Below are positions 7,886-16,052 of a stretch of DNA of 64,000 nt, piece by piece (positions within the stretch are counted from its first letter, which is position 1; every line of letters begins with the position of its first letter). The notes under the pieces are model-generated. The model ran no database searches. It saw nothing but the letters and a program-made list of their open reading frames with translations, and was not told where the DNA came from. The stretch is from Bacteroidota bacterium (GTDB lineage: Bacteria > Bacteroidota > Bacteroidia > Flavobacteriales > Weeksellaceae). A program made the position numbers and the translations under genes. The DNA is taken from positions 1 through 64,000 of the forward strand of contig JAEWIE010000014.1 of the NCBI GenBank assembly GCA_023387375.1, written 5' to 3'.

Positions 7886-9195
7886 TGAGCGGGACTTTTG
7901 AAATAAGAGGAGGAAAAAGACTCTCCGGTGAGATCATTCCACAGGGCGCCAAGAACGAGGCGCTTCAAATTTTGTGTGCTGTCCTTTTAAGTGACAGCGA
8001 AATTCGTGTGAAAAACATTCCTGACATTCACGATGTGAATCGTCTTATTGAAATTCTTGGTGATTTTGGAGTGAAAATTACGAAAAACGGACATGGGGAC
8101 TATACCTTTAAGGCGGACGAAGTCAATTTTGATTATATCAAATCTGAGGAGTTCAAAAAAGACAGTGCAAAGCTAAGAGGCTCTATCATGCTTCTGGGTC
8201 CTATGCTCGCCCGTTTTGGAGAGGCTTACATGCCTACTCCTGGAGGAGACAAAATTGGACGCCGAAGACTTGACACGCACTTTCAAGGGCTCGTCGAATT
8301 AGGAGCTGAATTCCATTACGATGAAACAGAAGGATTCTATAGTCTTTCCGCAAAGGAGCTAAAAGGAACCTACATGCTTTTAGAAGAAGCCTCGGTTACG
8401 GGAACAGCCAACATTATCCTTGCCGCTGTACTGGCCAAAGGAACCACCCGTATCTACAATGCAGCTTGTGAACCGTACTTGCAACAGTTATGCAAAATGC
8501 TTAACCGAATGGGAGCTAAAATCTCTGGAATTGGCTCGAACCTTCTTACTATTGAAGGGGTAAACACTTTGCACGGTACGGAGCACACAATGCTTCCCGA
8601 TATGGTTGAGATCGGTTCCTGGATCGGACTTGCCGCCATGACCAAATCAGAAATTACCATCAAAAATGTACAGTGGCCAGAGCTAGGACTTATTCCTTCT
8701 ACCTTTCGAAAACTCGGGATTCAGCTAGAGCGTAATGGTGAAGACATTCTTGTTCCTGCACAGGAACATTACAAAATTTCAAAATTCATTGACGGGTCGA
8801 TCTTAACGATTTCTGATGCTCCATGGCCAGGCTTTACTCCCGATTTGCTTTCCATTATTTTAGTGGTTGCAACCCAGGCTAAAGGAACTGTACTTGTACA
8901 CCAGAAAATGTTTGAATCTAGACTTTTCTTCGTGGATAAATTAATTGACATGGGGGCGCAAATTATTCTTTGTGATCCCCACCGAGCCACTGTCGTTGGT
9001 TTAAATCATGAGGCTCCTTTACGAGGAACTACAATGATATCCCCAGACATTAGAGCTGGAAACGCTCTTTTGATCGCAGCCTTAAGCGCAGAAGGAAAAT
9101 CAACCATCCACAACATTGAGCAAATCGATCGCGGATATGAAAATATAGATGGACGATTAAAAGCTTTAGGAGCAGACATAATTCGTACTTCCTAA
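7885..9195 (+). CDS. murA: UDP-N-acetylglucosamine 1-carboxyvinyltransferase with Asp at the Cys115 position
   Basis: A 436-residue EPSP-synthase-fold enzyme for the first committed peptidoglycan step: it adds enolpyruvate from PEP to UDP-GlcNAc in the cytoplasm. Visible family features are the N-terminal GAKNEALQIL, the loop TPGGDKIGRRRLD, the central LPDMVEIG segment and the C-terminal HIDRGYE-like segment EQIDRGYENIDGRLKALGA. In the mobile loop the catalytic Cys of E. coli MurA (Cys115) is replaced by Asp122 (codon GAC at 8248-8250). Family knowledge links this change to insensitivity to fosfomycin. It overlaps the DUF4290 gene by one base. Confidence 0.93.
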   Translation: MSGTFEIRGGKRLSGEIIPQGAKNEALQILCAVLLSDSEIRVKNIPDIHDVNRLIEILGDFGVKITKNGHGDYTFKADEVNFDYIKSEEFKKDSAKLRGSIMLLGPMLARFGEAYMPTPGGDKIGRRRLDTHFQGLVELGAEFHYDETEGFYSLSAKELKGTYMLLEEASVTGTANIILAAVLAKGTTRIYNAACEPYLQQLCKMLNRMGAKISGIGSNLLTIEGVNTLHGTEHTMLPDMVEIGSWIGLAAMTKSEITIKNVQWPELGLIPSTFRKLGIQLERNGEDILVPAQEHYKISKFIDGSILTISDAPWPGFTPDLLSIILVVATQAKGTVLVHQKMFESRLFFVDKLIDMGAQIILCDPHRATVVGLNHEAPLRGTTMISPDIRAGNALLIAALSAEGKSTIHNIEQIDRGYENIDGRLKALGADIIRTS

Positions 9196-9219
9196 AACCA
9201 GAAACAATTAAAAAAAGAG

Positions 9220-9290
9220 AACTCTCTCGATGCGTAGCCACTTTAAAGTGCAGTACTTTTAAGGCTAGGACATTGAGAGAGTTTTTTCTT
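9220..9290. terminator. Long nested bidirectional terminator between murA and the DUF1801 gene
   Basis: Outer arms 9220-9232 and 9271-9283 form a 13-bp stem (aactctctcgatg), flanked by A-run and T-run. Inside lie a second stem (tagcc/ggcta, 9235-9239 and 9263-9267) and a third (taaagt/acttta type). It separates convergent genes. Confidence 0.8.
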
Positions 9291-9310
9291 GATTTATGCT
9301 TTTCTATTTC

Positions 9311-9769
9311 TTAGGACTTTACAAAGCTTTTTTCATACAGCTCAATCCACTGTTGCGCAGTCATTTTCTCAGCCAATTCTCCTAGCAGATCGTAAGGGAT
9401 TGCATCCATTTTCTTAAAACGAATACAGGATTTTCCCATGTCTAGTTTGTACTTGCTATGTTTAGGATATTCCTTAGTAAACCAATCTAACAGCTCTGGG
9501 TCTGCATAAAGACCCATATGGTAAACGGCTAAAAAATTCTTTTGAGATCCAATGGAAAGAAAAGGCAGAGGTTCATCTTTTTTACAGTGGTATCCTGCCT
9601 CATAAGTACTTAGTGGAACACTAAAAGTAGGAAGACCATACGAAAGACGCGATTCAAATCCTTCAGGCAGATGGGATTCAAATACTGTGAATAGTTTTGA
9701 AAATGGCTCTTTTCGGTCCTCGGGGAGAACCTCATAATAAGCCAGAATGTATGGAGATTTAAACTTCAT
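9311..9769 (-). CDS. DUF1801 (YdhG-like) protein
   Basis: A 152-residue protein of the DUF1801 fold. Recognisable segments are YEVLPEDRKEPFSKL, the LSYGLPTFSVP stretch typical of the family, YHMGLYADPELLDWF and a C-terminal GKSCIRFKKMDAIPYDLL. Relatives in other bacteria are described as iron-chaperone-like or are uncharacterised, so no biochemical role is assigned here. The ATG at 9769 is preceded by a TAATTTTG box about 40 bases upstream. It stands alone, convergent with murA and divergent from the aminotransferase gene. Confidence 0.75.
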   Translation of the reverse strand: MKFKSPYILAYYEVLPEDRKEPFSKLFTVFESHLPEGFESRLSYGLPTFSVPLSTYEAGYHCKKDEPLPFLSIGSQKNFLAVYHMGLYADPELLDWFTKEYPKHSKYKLDMGKSCIRFKKMDAIPYDLLGELAEKMTAQQWIELYEKSFVKS

Positions 9770-9809
9770 TTTGTTTTTACTTTAGTTTCCACAATTTTTC
9801 ACTGTTATT

Positions 9810-9817
9810 CAAAATTA
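9810..9817 (-). promoter_or_regulatory. -7 box TAATTTTG of the DUF1801 gene
   Basis: A perfect TAnnTTTG box on the minus strand, 40 bases before the ATG at 9769. Confidence 0.55.
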
Positions 9818-9888
9818 GGAAAATAAAATAACAGAATGCGTCCCTACAATTCAAAACGGGAATTCCCCGTAAATTGAAGTATTTTCAG

Positions 9889-9896
9889 TAATTTTG
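9889..9896 (+). promoter_or_regulatory. -7 box TAATTTTG of the aminotransferase gene
   Basis: A perfect TAnnTTTG box 17 bases before the ATG at 9914. Confidence 0.6.
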
Positions 9897-9913
9897 CTTA
9901 AAAGTTATTTGCT

Positions 9914-11119
9914 ATGCCAACTATCTCAAAAAGAGCACAATTTATGCCGGCCTCTCCGGTTAGAAAACTAGTCCCATTTGCCACACAGGCCAAAGCCAAA
10001 GGAATCAAAGTATTCCACCTAAACATTGGACAGCCAGACATTCCGACTCCACAAACTGCGCTGGATGCCGTGAAGCAGAATGATCTTAAAATCTATGAAT
10101 ACGCACTTTCAGAAGGCAATATCGAATATCGTGAAGCCTTAAAAGACTATTACCATTCTTTAGGATTCACCGACCTTACCACACAGAATTTCATTGTCAC
10201 CAATGGTGGCTCCGAAGCCCTAAATTTCGCGATCTCGACACTTTGTGATGATGGGGACGAAATCATTATCCCAGAACCTTACTACGCAAATTACAATGGA
10301 TTCACCTCTACTTTCAAAGTAAATGTGGTCGCCATTCCTTCTAGCATTGAATCAGGCTTTGCCCTTCCACCAATAGAAGATTTCGAGAAAAAGATTACCT
10401 CGAAAACCAAAGCTATTATCATTTGCAACCCTGGAAACCCAACAGGATACCTCTATACAAGAGAAGAGCTTCAAAAGCTTGCTGAAATCGCCCTTAAGCA
10501 TGACATTGTCATTATTTCAGATGAAGTTTACAGAGAGTATGTTTACGACGGAGAAAAAGCGGTTTCGATTTTAGACTTTCCAGAACTAAAAGATAACGCC
10601 ATCGTGATTGACTCGGAATCGAAACGCTACTCTATGTGTGGAGTTCGTATTGGCTGCATGGTTACTAGATCTACTCTTATCCATGATGCGGCGATGCTCT
10701 TTGCACAAGCAAGATTAAGTCCTGTTCTTTTTGGACAGATTGCAGCGACGGCAGCGCATAAAAACGACGAAGAGTATATCTTAAGTGTTCGCGAAGAATA
10801 CACCAAAAGAAGAAACCTACTTATAGAACTTCTTACTAAAATCCCAGGCGTCATTTGTTCAAAACCGAAAGGAGCTTTCTATTGTGTCGCAGAACTACCC
10901 GTGGACGACACAGAGGTATTCGCACAGTGGATGCTCGAATCTTTCCATGACAATAACGAAACCGTGATGGTTGCTCCTGCAGGAGGATTCTATAGCAATC
11001 CTGAACTTGGAAAAAAACAAGTTCGCATTGCCTATGTACTCAACGAGAACGATCTTAGAAGAAGCGTTGAGCTACTTGAAAAAGCAATCGCGGCCTACAG
11101 AGAAACGAGAGGTATTTAA
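9914..11119 (+). CDS. Class I pyridoxal-phosphate aminotransferase
   Basis: A 401-residue fold-type I aminotransferase of the aspartate/aromatic aminotransferase group. Visible motifs are LNIGQPDIPTP near the N-terminus, TNGGSEAL for the phosphate cup, NPGNPTGYLYT, SDEVYREYVYDG, and DSESKRYSMCGVRIG with the expected PLP lysine. It transfers amino groups between an amino acid and a 2-oxo acid in the cytoplasm; the substrate pair cannot be read from the motifs. Single gene with its own promoter and terminator. Confidence 0.88.
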   Translation: MPTISKRAQFMPASPVRKLVPFATQAKAKGIKVFHLNIGQPDIPTPQTALDAVKQNDLKIYEYALSEGNIEYREALKDYYHSLGFTDLTTQNFIVTNGGSEALNFAISTLCDDGDEIIIPEPYYANYNGFTSTFKVNVVAIPSSIESGFALPPIEDFEKKITSKTKAIIICNPGNPTGYLYTREELQKLAEIALKHDIVIISDEVYREYVYDGEKAVSILDFPELKDNAIVIDSESKRYSMCGVRIGCMVTRSTLIHDAAMLFAQARLSPVLFGQIAATAAHKNDEEYILSVREEYTKRRNLLIELLTKIPGVICSKPKGAFYCVAELPVDDTEVFAQWMLESFHDNNETVMVAPAGGFYSNPELGKKQVRIAYVLNENDLRRSVELLEKAIAAYRETRGI

Positions 11120-11133
11120 AAACCCATATTGAG

Positions 11134-11170
11134 CCGTAAGCCCTTTTCAGGACTTACGGTTTGCTTTTTT
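11134..11170 (+). terminator. Terminator after the aminotransferase gene
   Basis: Stem ccgtaag (11134-11140) with cttacgg (11153-11159), followed by a T-rich run (ttgctttttt). Confidence 0.75.
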
Positions 11171-11206
11171 GACCCCATTTTTATTTTAGTGTAAAGACGA
11201 AGTATT

Positions 11207-12250
11207 ATGATCTTGAATGAATCCTATTCTCTGAAAGAGTATACCACATTTGGCGTGGAAGCAAAGGCGCGGTATTTTGCCGCTGTCTCCACTTTGGAGG
11301 AGCTCAAAGAAACACTTATAAATTACAAGGCTCTGCTTAAAAAAAAGCCCGATTTAAAACCTCCTCTCTTTCTAGGACAAGGAAGCAACCTGCTTTTTAC
11401 GAAGGATTATAACGGACTGGTCATCAAGCTCAATTTAAAAGGAATCCAATGGGAAGCTAATGGACCCAAAACGGCTCTAATTTCCGCGATGGCTGGAGAA
11501 AACTGGCATCAATTCGTGCTATACACCCTAACAGAATTAAACCTAGGCGGACTCGAGAACCTTTCTCTTATTCCTGGAAATGTAGGCACTTCTCCGATTC
11601 AAAATATTGGAGCGTATGGAGTCGAAATCAAAGACATTTTTAAAAGCTGCAAAGCTCTTAATTTGCAGACCTTAGAGTTAGAAGAATTTTCTCTGGAAGA
11701 AGCTCAATTTGGATACCGTGATTCTTTTTTCAAAAAAGAGGGCAAAGGAAACTACGTAATTACCGAAGTCACGTTCGAGCTTACGAGAGATCCTTTTCAT
11801 CAAATTAAAACAAACTACGGGGCCATTCAATCAGAACTTGAGAAAAATGGGATTGAAAGCCCAAGCATTCAGGATATTTCTAATGCGGTCATTTCCATAA
11901 GACAAAGCAAACTTCCAGACCCCAAAGTTTTAGGAAACGCAGGTAGCTTTTTTAAAAATCCAATTGTTTCGAATTCTTTCTTCCAATCCTTAGAAGAAAA
12001 ATTCCCAAATACCCCTCATTATGCAGCGAAGGACGGACAAAAGCTCCCAGCAGGCTATTTAATTGAGCAGTGCGGTTGGAAAGGAAAGCAAATTGGAAAT
12101 GTCGCTACTCACGAACACCAAGCACTCGTACTTGTGAACAAAACTGGCAAGGCAACGGGAAAGGAAGTGTACGACTTTTCTGAGAAAATCATAGAAAGTG
12201 TTTTTGAGACCTATGGAATTACCTTAGAGAGAGAAGTAAATATTCTTTAG
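11207..12250 (+). CDS. murB: UDP-N-acetylenolpyruvoylglucosamine reductase
   Basis: A 347-residue FAD enzyme that reduces the MurA product to UDP-N-acetylmuramate with NADPH. The FAD-binding region shows LGQGSNLL (about 63-70), GLENLSLIPGNVGTSPIQNIGAYG and GYRDSFFK. The catalytic serine lies in GNAGSFFKNP, and the C-terminal LIEQCGWKGKQIG and ALVLVN segments match the longer type I enzymes. The ATG at 11207 starts directly at the conserved N-terminus. MurA lies 2 kb upstream but is separated by two other genes and terminators. Confidence 0.94.
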   Translation: MILNESYSLKEYTTFGVEAKARYFAAVSTLEELKETLINYKALLKKKPDLKPPLFLGQGSNLLFTKDYNGLVIKLNLKGIQWEANGPKTALISAMAGENWHQFVLYTLTELNLGGLENLSLIPGNVGTSPIQNIGAYGVEIKDIFKSCKALNLQTLELEEFSLEEAQFGYRDSFFKKEGKGNYVITEVTFELTRDPFHQIKTNYGAIQSELEKNGIESPSIQDISNAVISIRQSKLPDPKVLGNAGSFFKNPIVSNSFFQSLEEKFPNTPHYAAKDGQKLPAGYLIEQCGWKGKQIGNVATHEHQALVLVNKTGKATGKEVYDFSEKIIESVFETYGITLEREVNIL

Positions 12251-12318
12251 CTTCCTGACATTTATTGGCTTTAGTCATTTTATAGAGTCTTAGGGGAGAG
12301 AATCTAAATTTAAAGCCT

Positions 12319-12326
12319 TATTTTTG
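12319..12326 (+). promoter_or_regulatory. -7 box TATTTTTG of lnt
   Basis: A perfect TAnnTTTG box 18 bases before the ATG at 12345. It overlaps the alternative upstream start (12324) and therefore decides for the later one. Confidence 0.6.
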
Positions 12327-12344
12327 CTAGAAGCAATTGTTTAT

Positions 12345-13976
12345 ATGAAATACCTGTTTCTCAGCCTTCTTAGCGCCGTACTTCTTGCGCTTTCATGGCC
12401 TACGTATGGCATTCCTTTCTTCCTTTTTTTCGCGCTCATTCCCCTTCTAGTGATGGAGCATGATTTAAGTAAGTTCTCAAAAATAAAAAACAAAGCCTGG
12501 ACTATTTTTGGCTTGTCGTATCTGACATTCCTTATATGGAATATCGTGACTACAGGTTGGCTTTACGGCTCATTAAATCCAGATGGGACGCATTCTCTAG
12601 CCGCAGTACTCATTCCCGTACTTGCCAATTCACTGCTCTATTCATGCGTCTTCATTCTATACCATCATTATAAGAGAATTCAAGGCACCTATTGGGGGCT
12701 TGTATTCTTTGTTGCTATTTGGATGGGATTTGAGAAGCTTCATCTAAATTGGGAGTTTACTTGGCCTTGGCTAAACCTAGGAAACGCATTCTCAGAGTAT
12801 CCTAAACTAATCCAGTGGTATGACACCCTTGGAGCCACTGGTGGCAGCTTCTGGATCCTACTTCTAAATGTCTTTGGATTCTATACCTTACGAATTTGGC
12901 AGGCAGAAAGAAAACAAAAACCTCTGATTGTAAACGTCTCGATTCTTGTAGCAGGAATTCTTTTGCCTATGGGTATTTCTCTTCTGCAGTACAATTCTTT
13001 TGATCAGAAACCTTCAGGAGAAGTAAGTGTACTTCTTTTGCAACCCGATCTAAATCCTTACACTGAGAAATACAGCAAAGATTCCCTTACAATCCTTTCA
13101 GAGCTTCTGCAATTAGCACAGAGCCATTCTACGGGAAAAATCGATTATTACATTGCCCCAGAAACTTCTCTTCCTGGGTACGGCTCCATTTCGGAAACAG
13201 GATTTAAAGATAGCTATGTTCTAGGACAAGTTAAAGAATTTTTAAAAACAAAACCGGGTGGCGTCTTTGCGGCAGGAATTTCCTCGCACCGCTTTTTCTC
13301 TCCGATGGAAACAGCCCCTAAGAACGCCTATCAAACCGCAGGCGGACTTTTTGTAGAAAGTTACAATACGGCGGTTCAGCTAGATCCAAGAAGTGAAATT
13401 CAAACCTACCACAAGGGCAAATTAGTTCCAGGAGTTGAGATATTCCCTTATATGGGCCTTTTAAAACCCATTTTAGGAGATGCGATGCTCAATTTTGGAG
13501 GAGCAGTCGCCTCTTTAGGAGTAGACGATAAAAGAGCGGTCTTCACGAACCCCTATAACGAAGGGAAACTAGCCCCTATTATTTGCTACGAAAGTATCTA
13601 TGGTGAGTTCACGACAGAGTATGTGAAAAATGGAGCTAACTTTTTAGCCATCATGACCAACGACAGTTGGTGGGGAGTCTCCAACGGGCACAAACAACTA
13701 CTCTCCTACGCTCGTTTACGAGCTATAGAGAATAGACGTGAAATTGCCCGCTCAGCAAACAGTGGAATCTCAGCGCACATTGATGCGCGTGGAGAGATTC
13801 TCAGCGATACATTCTACGGAGATCAAACCGCCCTTTTTGCAAAAGTAAACTTATACGAGAACCAAACCTTCTACACGAAAACGGGAGACCTCCTCACCCG
13901 TATTTCAATCTTCGTTTTAGGCTTTCTCATTTTTTACACCCTAATTAAAAAGATTCAAAATAGAAAGAAAGCCTAA
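12345..13976 (+). CDS. lnt: Apolipoprotein N-acyltransferase
   Basis: A 543-residue inner-membrane enzyme that adds the third acyl chain to the N-terminal Cys of lipoproteins. About six hydrophobic segments fill the first 220 residues, followed by a carbon-nitrogen hydrolase domain on the periplasmic side. The catalytic triad is seen as Glu in PETSLPG, Lys in YHKGKLVPGVE and Cys in IICYESIYG; a last membrane segment lies near the C-terminus (ISIFVLGFLIFYTLI). The frame is open seven codons further upstream, but the promoter box falls inside that extension. Confidence 0.92.
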   Translation: MKYLFLSLLSAVLLALSWPTYGIPFFLFFALIPLLVMEHDLSKFSKIKNKAWTIFGLSYLTFLIWNIVTTGWLYGSLNPDGTHSLAAVLIPVLANSLLYSCVFILYHHYKRIQGTYWGLVFFVAIWMGFEKLHLNWEFTWPWLNLGNAFSEYPKLIQWYDTLGATGGSFWILLLNVFGFYTLRIWQAERKQKPLIVNVSILVAGILLPMGISLLQYNSFDQKPSGEVSVLLLQPDLNPYTEKYSKDSLTILSELLQLAQSHSTGKIDYYIAPETSLPGYGSISETGFKDSYVLGQVKEFLKTKPGGVFAAGISSHRFFSPMETAPKNAYQTAGGLFVESYNTAVQLDPRSEIQTYHKGKLVPGVEIFPYMGLLKPILGDAMLNFGGAVASLGVDDKRAVFTNPYNEGKLAPIICYESIYGEFTTEYVKNGANFLAIMTNDSWWGVSNGHKQLLSYARLRAIENRREIARSANSGISAHIDARGEILSDTFYGDQTALFAKVNLYENQTFYTKTGDLLTRISIFVLGFLIFYTLIKKIQNRKKA

Positions 13977-14009
13977 AGTAAAGTAGTAAACCGATTCACT
14001 TTGTTTTAG

Positions 14010-14027
14010 ATAGGCTCCCTATTTTTA
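14010..14027 (+). terminator. Weak terminator-like hairpin after lnt
   Basis: Five-bp stem atagg/cctat (14010-14014 and 14018-14022) with a three-base loop and a short T-run. Weak on its own. Confidence 0.35.
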
Positions 14028-14075
14028 AATCCTAAGAAAAAAAGATCCACAAATGGACGTCTGCTCAAAAAAGAG

Positions 14076-14083
14076 TATCTTTG
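14076..14083 (+). promoter_or_regulatory. Upstream promoter P1 (TATCTTTG) of the rpmB operon
   Basis: A perfect TAnnTTTG box 168 bases before the rpmB ATG. A transcript from here would carry the structured leader at 14109-14147. Confidence 0.55.
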
Positions 14084-14108
14084 CAGCCTAAAGAGTGAAA
14101 CTTTCGAT

Positions 14109-14147
14109 CTAAATGCAAATTCAAGAGGATTTTCCTCTCGCATTTAG
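14109..14147 (+). promoter_or_regulatory. Structured leader hairpin upstream of rpmB
   Basis: An outer 8-bp stem (ctaaatgc 14109-14116, gcatttag 14140-14147) encloses an inner stem (agagga 14124-14129, tcctct 14133-14138). No T-run follows, so it is not a terminator. It lies only on transcripts from P1 and could serve autoregulation or stability. Confidence 0.5.
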
Positions 14148-14179
14148 GCGCAACTATTTGAAAATAAATTTCAAAAACA

Positions 14180-14211
14180 TTTGGAGGTACCAGAAATTAA
14201 TCCTAATTTTG
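14180..14211 (+). promoter_or_regulatory. Downstream promoter P2 of the rpmB operon
   Basis: A TTTG at 14180-14183 and TAATTTTG at 14204-14211 are separated by 20 bases, the spacing of the Bacteroidota -33/-7 promoter. The leader to the rpmB ATG would be about 35 bases. Confidence 0.65.
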
Positions 14212-14250
14212 CACACTCAAATAATAAAGTCGTAAAAAGAACATCGAGAT

Positions 14251-14490
14251 ATGTCAAGAATTTGCCAAATAACAGGAAAGCGTGCAATGGTTGGTAACAA
14301 CGTTTCCCACGCTCATAACAAAACGAAAAGACGTTTTGAAATCAATTTATTGGAGAAGAAATTCCATCTTCCAGAAACTAACGAGAGCATCACGTTAAAA
14401 GTTTCTGCACACGGACTTAGAGTGATCAACAAAATCGGAATTGAAGAGGCAGTTGAGAGAGGAAAAAGAAACGGACTTATTAAAAAATAA
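14251..14490 (+). CDS. rpmB: 50S ribosomal protein L28
   Basis: A 79-residue ribosomal protein. The N-terminus SRICQITGKRAMVGNNVSHA is the L28 signature, followed by KTKRRFEINL. It is part of the large subunit. First gene of a short operon with rpmG and the DUF4295 gene, a typical order in Bacteroidota; rpmG begins five bases after its stop. Two promoters and a hairpin leader precede it. Confidence 0.96.
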   Translation: MSRICQITGKRAMVGNNVSHAHNKTKRRFEINLLEKKFHLPETNESITLKVSAHGLRVINKIGIEEAVERGKRNGLIKK

Positions 14491-14495
14491 CAGCA

Positions 14496-14678
14496 ATGGC
14501 AAAAAAAGGTAACAGAGTTCAAGTAATTCTTGAGTGCACTGAGCACAAAGAAACTGGCATGGCTGGGATGAGCAGATACATCACAACCAAAAATAAAAAG
14601 AACACGACAGAAAGACTGGAGCTGAAAAAATTCAACCCGGTTCTTAAAAAGTACACGGTTCACAAAGAAATTAAGTAA
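14496..14678 (+). CDS. rpmG: 50S ribosomal protein L33
   Basis: A 60-residue L33 protein (MAKKGNRVQVILECTEHKE, then RYITTKNKKNT and the KYTVHKEIK end). Only one of the four zinc-ribbon cysteines (in ECTEH) remains, so it is the zinc-free type. It lies between rpmB and the DUF4295 gene with gaps of 5 and 22 bases. Confidence 0.95.
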   Translation: MAKKGNRVQVILECTEHKETGMAGMSRYITTKNKKNTTERLELKKFNPVLKKYTVHKEIK

Positions 14679-14700
14679 CCATTTTTAAAGAATATTTACA

Positions 14701-14853
14701 ATGGCAAAAAAAGTAGTAGCAACCCTAAAAGACGGGTCCTCTAAAAAACTAACCAAAGTGGTGAAAATGGTGAAGTCTCCTAAATCTGGAGCTTACGTTT
14801 TCGAAGAAAGAGTGATGAGTGCGGACGAAGTAGACGCGTTTCTTAAGAAATAA
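14701..14853 (+). CDS. DUF4295 small basic protein
   Basis: A 50-residue basic protein read directly from the sequence: it starts MAKKVVATLKDGSSKKLTK and ends SADEVDAFLKK. This matches DUF4295, a tiny family found after rpmG in Bacteroidota and probably ribosome-associated, though that is inference from position and charge. The N-terminal MAKK resembles the preceding L33. It is followed by a terminator. Confidence 0.85.
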   Translation: MAKKVVATLKDGSSKKLTKVVKMVKSPKSGAYVFEERVMSADEVDAFLKK

Positions 14854-14880
14854 GACTCTCACACTTTAAACAATATCAAA

Positions 14881-14910
14881 ACTACCCAATTTCGGGTGGT
14901 TTTTTTGTTT
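14881..14910 (+). terminator. Terminator after rpmB-rpmG-DUF4295
   Basis: Seven-bp stem actaccc/gggtggt (14881-14887 and 14894-14900, one G-T pair) followed by seven or more T. Confidence 0.85.
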
Positions 14911-14966
14911 TATCTTTGTACGGATATCAAGCCCTATAAAAACACAACCTGGTTAACCCCTACTAC

Positions 14967-15920
14967 ATGAGCTGGTTTAAAAAAATATTTAATCAAGAAG
15001 AAAAACAAACCCTTGACAAGGGACTCGAAAAATCCTCCACTGGATTCTTCGATAAAATATCAAAAGCCGTCGTTGGAAAAAGCAAAGTAGACGACGAGGT
15101 TCTTGATGAACTGGAAGAAATCCTAATCGCCTCCGATGTGGGCGCTAGCACTACCATCAAAATTATAGAACGAATTGAAGAGCGCGTAAGTCGAGACAAA
15201 TACGTCGGTACGGAAGAGCTTGACAGAATACTAAAGGAAGAAATCAAAGGACTGCTCCTTGAAAACCCACCTCTTGGCCTCGATGAGAAAGAGCAAACGA
15301 AAAAGCCTTATGTAATTATGGTGGTAGGCGTAAATGGTGTTGGAAAAACAACTACAATTGGCAAGCTTGCGCACCAATTCAAAAGCCAAGGCAAAAAAGT
15401 AATCCTAGGGGCCGCAGACACCTTTCGTGCTGCTGCTGTGGATCAACTTGTCATCTGGAGTGAACGTGTAGGCGTCCCCATCGTAAAACAAGGAATGGGC
15501 TCTGACCCAGCCTCTGTTGCTTTTGACACAATCCAAAGCGCCGTTGCTCAAGATGCAGACGTGGTTTTAATTGATACAGCGGGAAGACTTCACAACAAAG
15601 TGAACTTAATGAATGAGCTTTCCAAAATCAAGCGCGTCATGCAAAAAGTGATTCCCGATGCCCCTCATGAAATCTTACTGGTGCTCGATGGATCCACGGG
15701 TCAAAACGCATTTGAACAAGCCAAACAGTTTATTGCTGCAACAGAGGTCAATTCCCTAGCTGTTACCAAACTGGACGGCACCGCAAAAGGAGGCGTCGTC
15801 ATTGGAATTTCAGATCAATTTCAAATCCCAGTAAAATACATTGGTGTAGGCGAAAAAATGCAAGATTTACAACTCTTTAACGGCGAACAGTTCGTCGAAT
15901 CCTTTTTCACAAGACGCTAA
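14967..15920 (+). CDS. ftsY: Signal recognition particle receptor FtsY
   Basis: A 317-residue SRP-type GTPase that receives ribosome-SRP complexes at the inner membrane. An N domain of about 90 residues is followed by the G domain with GVNGVGKTTTIGKLA, the DTFRAAAVDQL segment, DTAGRLHNK, TKLDGTAKGG and the terminal GVGEKMQDLQLF. The acidic A domain of E. coli FtsY is absent, as is usual in this phylum. It follows the ribosomal protein operon but a terminator lies between. Confidence 0.95.
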   Translation: MSWFKKIFNQEEKQTLDKGLEKSSTGFFDKISKAVVGKSKVDDEVLDELEEILIASDVGASTTIKIIERIEERVSRDKYVGTEELDRILKEEIKGLLLENPPLGLDEKEQTKKPYVIMVVGVNGVGKTTTIGKLAHQFKSQGKKVILGAADTFRAAAVDQLVIWSERVGVPIVKQGMGSDPASVAFDTIQSAVAQDADVVLIDTAGRLHNKVNLMNELSKIKRVMQKVIPDAPHEILLVLDGSTGQNAFEQAKQFIAATEVNSLAVTKLDGTAKGGVVIGISDQFQIPVKYIGVGEKMQDLQLFNGEQFVESFFTRR

Positions 15921-15988
15921 ACTCTAGTTTTAATAATTTACCGAAATTGTTATAATTTTTCAATATTTGATATGAGGTATTGATTTTT

Positions 15989-16002
15989 GGTGTAATTTTA
16001 GC
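15989..16002 (+). promoter_or_regulatory. Possible sigma-54-like promoter of the GlsB-like gene
   Basis: TTGGTGTAATTTTAGC has GG at 15989-15990 and GC at 16001-16002, the 12-base G-to-G distance of sigma-54 promoters. It also contains TAATTTTA, a near -7 box, so the housekeeping reading is equally possible. Confidence 0.35.
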
Positions 16003-16052
16003 CTTAAGAAAACCAAATCATTTCAAATACTAACAATTAAAAAATTTAAACT

